From Curtobacterium sp. 458 (GTDB lineage: Bacteria; Actinomycetota; Actinomycetes; Actinomycetales; Microbacteriaceae): DNA of 64,000 nt. Made by a program: the position numbers and the translations under genes. Below the pieces are notes generated by a model. That model saw nothing but the letters and a program-made list of their open reading frames with translations. It did not search any database and was not told the DNA's origin. This document shows positions 59,989 to 64,000 of this stretch, piece by piece; the first letter of the stretch is position 1, and each line of letters starts with the position of its first letter. Location of the stretch: positions 62,001-126,000 of the forward strand of contig NZ_CP129104.1 in NCBI RefSeq assembly GCF_030406605.1, read 5' to 3'.

Positions 59989-60618
59989 ATGCCTGCTTCC
60001 CCGTCGACGCGCGATGTGTTCGTGTCCAAGTTCAACCGCGGCCTCGCGATCGCGCTCTGGCTGATCGTGGCCCTGCTCTTCGCCACGACGACCGCGACCG
60101 ACACGACCTGGTCGGACCGGGCCCTGGCCGTCGTGCCGTCGCTGTTCGGCGTCGCACTGGGCTGGATCGTGCTCTGGCGACCGCGGATGACCGTCGACGA
60201 CGACGGCATCGAGGTCGTCAACGTGTTCCACACCGTCCGCGTGCCCTGGGCGGCACTCGTGCACGTCGAGACGCGCTTCGCCCTCACGCTCGTCACGCCG
60301 GGTCGGCGCGTCTCGGTGTGGGCGGCCCCCGCGCCGGGACGTGCCGGCGTCGCCCTCGCCCGTCGCCAGGAGCAGCGTCACGGCCGCAGTGTCCCGGACC
60401 TCGACGGCGGACACCGACGGGCCGGCGACCTGCTGTCCACGGCGTCCGGCGACGCCGCGTACCTCGTCCGGCACCGCTGGGAGGAGCTCCGCGAGCGCGA
60501 CGCGATCGAACTCGGCACGGCCGACGCCGTCCGCGTCCCGGTCACGCTGCACTGGGCGTCGATCGCGTTGCTCGCGGTGACGGCCGTCGGCGGCTGGTTC
60601 GCCGTCGCGGCACGCTAG
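59989..60618 (+). CDS. PH-domain membrane protein, second copy
   Basis: 209 residues. Two membrane segments (LAIALWLIVALLFATTT and ALAVVPSLFGVALGWIVLW), then a PH domain (RMTVDDDGIEVVNVFHTVRV, LVHVETRFALTLVTPGRRVS), then a final helix (HWASIALLAVTAVGGWFAVA). The layout equals that of the protein at 51345-51884, with longer loops. A GACGAT box lies 6 nt before the ATG. It runs opposite to, and sits inside, the flanking opp-like gene cluster, 14 bp from the permease stop. Confidence 0.77.
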   Translation: MPASPSTRDVFVSKFNRGLAIALWLIVALLFATTTATDTTWSDRALAVVPSLFGVALGWIVLWRPRMTVDDDGIEVVNVFHTVRVPWAALVHVETRFALTLVTPGRRVSVWAAPAPGRAGVALARRQEQRHGRSVPDLDGGHRRAGDLLSTASGDAAYLVRHRWEELRERDAIELGTADAVRVPVTLHWASIALLAVTAVGGWFAVAAR

Positions 60619-60632
60619 GAGGGCGCGGGACA

Positions 60633-61649
60633 TCACGCGCTGATCATCTCCGAGCCGGCGCTGTTCTGCGGCTCCCGCGTCTTGCGGAGGCTGAACCGCT
60701 TCGAGCGCGGGTCGAACGCGTCGCGCAGGCCGTCACCGATGAAGTTCACGCAGAGCGCGAGCAGCACGATGAAGGAGGCCGGCCACCAGAACAGGTACGG
60801 GCGGGTCTGGAATGCCGACTGGTTCTGGCTGATGAGCAGGCCGAGGGAGGAGTCCGGCGCCTTGATGCCGTAGCCGAGGTAGCTGAGCGCCGTCTCGAGC
60901 AGGATCGCGGAGGCGATGAGCAGCGTCGCGGAGACGATGATCACGCCGATCGCGTTCGGCAGGATGTGGCGGAAGATGATCCGCGCGTCGGACGCCCCGG
61001 CGACCCGGGCCGCCTCGACGAACTCGCGTTCACGGAGCGAGAGGAACTCGGCGCGGACGAGTCGGGCGATGACCATCCACGACACCAGGCCGAGCAGGAG
61101 CGCGAGGCCCCAGGCGCCCAGGCCGTTCGCCGTCTTGCCGACCACGGCGCCGATGACGATCGCGGGGATGACGATGAAGATGTCGGTGATGCGCATGAGC
61201 ACCGCGTCGACGGTGCCGCGGAAGTAGCCCGCGATCGCGCCGACGACGACGCCGATGAACGTGGCGAACAGGCCGATCACGATCATGACGAGCACGGAGT
61301 TCTGGATCCCGCGCATCGTCAGGGCGAAGTAGTCCTTGCCGATGCGGTCCTGCCCGAACGGGTGGTCGGCCGTCGGCGCGCCACCGTTCTGGAGGTCCTC
61401 GAGGGCCTTGTACGAGTAGTGCCACCAGCCCGGGATCGGGCCGAGGCCGACCGCGGACACGGCGAAGACCAGCACGAGGACGTACACGATGAGTGCGATG
61501 ACCGCGAGCTTGTTGGCGAGGAAGCGGCGGAGGATGATCCGCCCCTGGCTCTCCCCGACGCGCTTCTCGTGCGAGTCGGGGGTCTGGCCGACGTCGGTGC
61601 CGTCGCCGATGTTCGGCTCGAGCGGCGCGCCGCCCTGGATGGTGCTCAT
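60633..61649 (-). CDS. Peptide ABC transporter permease, OppC-like
   Basis: 338 residues. A cytoplasmic N-terminus of about 55 residues precedes helix one. ADHPFGQDRIGKDYFALTMR is the GxDxxGRD-like OppC motif; LREREFVEAARVAGASDARI is the EAA loop. Six helices. AGGAGGA ends 6 nt before the ATG at 61649, one of the strongest ribosome sites here. Follows the OppB-like gene by 64 nt. Confidence 0.93.
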   Translation of the reverse strand: MSTIQGGAPLEPNIGDGTDVGQTPDSHEKRVGESQGRIILRRFLANKLAVIALIVYVLVLVFAVSAVGLGPIPGWWHYSYKALEDLQNGGAPTADHPFGQDRIGKDYFALTMRGIQNSVLVMIVIGLFATFIGVVVGAIAGYFRGTVDAVLMRITDIFIVIPAIVIGAVVGKTANGLGAWGLALLLGLVSWMVIARLVRAEFLSLREREFVEAARVAGASDARIIFRHILPNAIGVIIVSATLLIASAILLETALSYLGYGIKAPDSSLGLLISQNQSAFQTRPYLFWWPASFIVLLALCVNFIGDGLRDAFDPRSKRFSLRKTREPQNSAGSEMISA

Positions 61650-61713
61650 CGGTGGTCCTCCTGGAGGTGCAGGTCCGTCAGGCTGGTCGGGTCCGTGACC
61701 GCGGCGTCGGCGG

Positions 61714-63237
61714 TCATCGGACACGCACCCGCGGGTCGAGGGCCGAGTAGGCCAGGTCGGCGAGGAAGTTGAACGCGATCGCCGTGATCGCGATGACGAG
61801 GAAGTACCCCATCACCGGGTTCACGTCGGTGATCGACAGGCCGCTGTTGAACAGGCTGCCCATGCCCGAGATGGCGAACACGCGCTCGGTGATGATCGCA
61901 CCGCCCAGCAGCGCACCGATGTCGGTGGCGACGAGGGTCGCGATCGGGATGAGCATGTTGCGGAGGGCGTGGCGGACGATGACGGTGCGCTCCGGCAGGC
62001 CCTTCGCACGTGCGGTCCGCACGTAGTCCTGGTCGAGGACCTCGAGCATGCCCGATCGCGAGTACCGGGTGTAGCTCGCGAAGCTGATGAGCAGGAGCGA
62101 GATCGTCGGCAGCAGCAGGTGCGTGTAGGTGTCGATGCCGGTGATCCAGAAGTCGCCCGTCAGACCGGGCGTCTGCGAGCCGACGGTCGCGATCGGACGG
62201 GACACGTAGTTCTGCGTGTAGTCGATCCAGGATCGCATGAAGCGGTCGAGCAGGATGACGCCGGCGCTGAGGAACGCGGTGAGTGCGCCGATGCGCATCA
62301 TCAGCCCGCGGTCGTGGCCACCGACGAGGAAGCCCGAGATGAGCCCCACGGCGATCGTGGCGACGGCCAGGATCACGATCGTCCCGGCGGACGAGATGTT
62401 CAACAGGCCCTGCAGCGCGAAGTAGCAGATGATCGCGACGAGGACGTTGATGCCCGCGACGAGCCACGCACGCCGGTTCTTCGTGCCGGCGAGCAGCGTC
62501 ACCATCGCCAGGCCGATGCCCGCGCTGAAGAGGATCACGAAGACCGGGCCGAGCGACGGGTCGGTGAACCAGCCCGTGGCCTGCATGAGCAGGAGCATGC
62601 CAGCGGTCACGACCGCGCTGATCGCGAAGACGATCAGGCGACGCTTCAGGATGCCACCGACGATCAACTGGATCACGAGACCGACGACGACGGCGATCAC
62701 GACGAGGTTGACGGGAGGGATCTTCGGGTCGACGAGGAAGTTGTTGTAGTCCAGCGCGATGAACGACTTCAGGAGCACGGCCATCAGGAACGACGGCAGC
62801 GAGTACAGGAAGAAGCTGACGAGGGTGATCGAGTAGTCGAAGCCCGAGTAGACGCGCAGCGCGGTCACGACGCCGAGACCGATGCCGAAGATGATGGCGA
62901 GGATGAACGAGAACGTCACCAGCTGGATGGTGGAGCCGACGGCCTGCGGGAGCAGCTGGGCGACCGGCTGGTTCTGGAACGTGACGCCGAGGTCGCACTG
63001 GCCGATGACGCACTTGCCGACGCCGCTGATCCACAGACCCCAGCGGAGCGGCGGGATCAGGTCGAGGTGCTGCGCTGCGACTCGTGCGGCGATGAGCTGC
63101 TCACGGTTCGGCGAGTTGCTCTGTTGGAGGTCCTGCAGGGGGTTCCCCGCGATCGCCGCCAGGTTGTACATGATGAACGACGCGGCGATGAGGATGAGGA
63201 CCGAGACGAGGATCCGTCTCGCGATGAAACTCACCAT
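61714..63237 (-). CDS. Peptide ABC transporter permease, OppB-like, with large membrane insertion
   Basis: 507 residues against about 310-340 in ordinary OppB. The N-terminal helix (FIARRILVSVLILIAASFIM) and C-terminal core are normal, including the EAA loop DQDYVRTARAKGLPERTVIV. Between about residues 170 and 320 there are four to five extra hydrophobic helices (VVIAVVVGLVIQLIVGGILK, IVFAISAVVTAGMLLLMQ, AWLVAGINVLVAIICYFALQ and TIVILAVATIAVGLISGFLV). Their role is unknown; similar long forms may be lineage-specific. GGAGAGG lies about 12 nt before the ATG. Confidence 0.9.
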   Translation of the reverse strand: MVSFIARRILVSVLILIAASFIMYNLAAIAGNPLQDLQQSNSPNREQLIAARVAAQHLDLIPPLRWGLWISGVGKCVIGQCDLGVTFQNQPVAQLLPQAVGSTIQLVTFSFILAIIFGIGLGVVTALRVYSGFDYSITLVSFFLYSLPSFLMAVLLKSFIALDYNNFLVDPKIPPVNLVVIAVVVGLVIQLIVGGILKRRLIVFAISAVVTAGMLLLMQATGWFTDPSLGPVFVILFSAGIGLAMVTLLAGTKNRRAWLVAGINVLVAIICYFALQGLLNISSAGTIVILAVATIAVGLISGFLVGGHDRGLMMRIGALTAFLSAGVILLDRFMRSWIDYTQNYVSRPIATVGSQTPGLTGDFWITGIDTYTHLLLPTISLLLISFASYTRYSRSGMLEVLDQDYVRTARAKGLPERTVIVRHALRNMLIPIATLVATDIGALLGGAIITERVFAISGMGSLFNSGLSITDVNPVMGYFLVIAITAIAFNFLADLAYSALDPRVRVR

Positions 63238-63410
63238 GGGCGATGGGTGCCTCTCCGGTGTGGTGGTTCGAGCTGCTGATCGTCCGATCGGGCGACCCGA
63301 GCAGCAAGGGTACTGGGTCCCGCCGCATCGTCGTCTTCGACGATGCTCAGCGGTGTGGGGCCGGGTCTCGGCCAGAGGTGGTGTGCCGGTCTGGGTCCCG
63401 GCTCACGGGA

Positions 63411-63439
63411 GGGCGCCGGACTCGTCGAGTCCGGCGCCC
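63411..63439 (-). terminator. Perfect terminator of the substrate-binding protein gene
   Basis: GGGCGCCGGACTCG and CGAGTCCGGCGCCC form a stem centred on one T, 37 nt beyond the stop at 63476 and ahead of the oppB-like gene. The binding protein can thus be expressed at higher level than the permeases, with some read-through. The rest of 63238-63475 shows nothing clear. Confidence 0.8.
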
Positions 63440-63475
63440 CCTCGTGCGTGGTGCTTGATCAGCGACCGGTCAGGG

Positions 63476-64000
63476 TCACTTGGTCCAGTCCCAGACGTTC
63501 CAGAAGATGCCCGTCTGGCCGCCGAAGTACTGGACGCCCTTCAGGTTCGAACCCGTGGCGAAGAGGCCGGGGCTCTGGAACAGGGGCAGGCCGTACGCCT
63601 TGTCGAAGGCGATCTTGTCGATCTCCATCTTCATGTCGTTCAGCTTGGACTCGTCCAGCGTGCTCTGGGTCTCGACAGCGAGCTTCGAGGCAGTGGCGTC
63701 GTTGAACTTGTTGTAGTTGCCCGAGTTGTTCGTCTGGAAGAGCTGCGGGATCGCGGCGTTGCCGGCACCCGGGTTGACCCAACCGAAGATCGAGGCGTCG
63801 TAGTCGCCGCCCGCGAGGAGCGAGGACCAGTCGGGCGAGCCGCCGTCGACGACCTTGATGCCGGCCTTCGCAGCCGAGGCCTGGATCGCCTGGAACGTGT
63901 CCACGCGGTTCGGGTTCTCGGTGTTGTAGAGGATCTTGACGGTCGGCGTGGCACCGTTGAGGAGCTTCTTCGCCGCGTCGATGTCGACCTTGCTGTACTC
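63476..64000 (-). CDS. Family 5 peptide ABC substrate-binding protein, C-terminal part (runs off right edge)
   Basis: 175 codons in frame to the window end. KILYNTENPNRVDTFQAIQA, AGIKVVDGGSPDWSSLLAGG and YDASIFGWVNPGAGNAAIPQ are typical of the C-terminal lobe of SBP_bac_5 proteins; the last residues are FWNVWDWTK. The N-terminal signal and lipobox lie outside the window. It heads the cluster with the OppB-, OppC- and OppDF-like genes. Confidence 0.92.
   Translation of the reverse strand, partial: EYSKVDIDAAKKLLNGATPTVKILYNTENPNRVDTFQAIQASAAKAGIKVVDGGSPDWSSLLAGGDYDASIFGWVNPGAGNAAIPQLFQTNNSGNYNKFNDATASKLAVETQSTLDESKLNDMKMEIDKIAFDKAYGLPLFQSPGLFATGSNLKGVQYFGGQTGIFWNVWDWTK

Overview
The window is a GC-rich (about 70%) actinobacterial chromosome segment. 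Gene content, codon use, GTG/TTG starts and gene order point to the Microbacteriaceae, plausibly Curtobacterium; I could not run a search to fix the genus. It is almost entirely housekeeping chromosome, densely packed, with about 50 supported protein genes, one initiator tRNA, many perfect-hairpin terminators and several repeat or operator-like structures.

Layout. (1) 1-1000: a lower-GC partial AAA ATPase gene running off the left edge, a terminator, and tRNA-fMet. This is probably the edge of an acquired segment. (2) 1.06-21.3 kb: a block whose content and order match, from memory, M. tuberculosis Rv3193c-Rv3211. It holds a UPF0182 membrane protein, a PDZ/Lon-like protease, a DUF2342 zincin-like protein, an E1/cyclodehydratase-like protein, a UvrD2-like helicase, NudC, a kinase-fold protein, the AdnB and AdnA motor-nucleases, DUF3107, a ferritin-like protein and a RhlE-type helicase. 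(3) 21.4-24.7 kb: PHP phosphatase, Xaa-Pro aminopeptidase and GNAT genes, then a 350-bp palindromic repeat array. (4) 24.7-49.6 kb: a second block in the same order (reversed) as M. tuberculosis Rv1165-Rv1234. It holds a stress protein, an MgtE-like protein without a channel, DUF1003, Mrp, TatB, an O-methyltransferase, DUF3117, dapE/dapD, citrate synthase, dapC, ferredoxin, an MshB-like deacetylase and TypA. Accessory genes are interspersed: chitinase, AAA ATPase, AI-2E-type permease, glyoxalase, DUF4279, PIG-V-like mannosyltransferase, lipoprotein and M20 peptidase. (5) 49.7-64 kb: CPBP protease, peroxiredoxin, and two oligopeptide/dipeptide ABC transporter cassettes facing each other tail to tail. 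A small PH-domain membrane protein gene accompanies each cassette.

Themes. Lysine/peptidoglycan precursor synthesis (DapC, DapD, DapE), recombination and repair (AdnAB, UvrD2-like), peptide uptake and membrane proteins dominate. About half of the genes have a -10 hexamer TANNNT (a few GANNNT) exactly 6-8 nt before the start codon, the signature of leaderless mRNAs; I used this to choose starts. The most interesting items are: three helically phased GTCCGGAC palindromes around the -10 of one peptide-transporter operon; the 24.4-24.7 kb palindromic array; a dispersed GGAGGC hairpin family; a conserved, uncharacterised E1-like/DUF2342 neighbourhood; and family members that have lost signature residues (NudC without zinc cysteines, a kinase-fold protein without catalytic Asp residues, a UvrD2 without its C-terminal domains).
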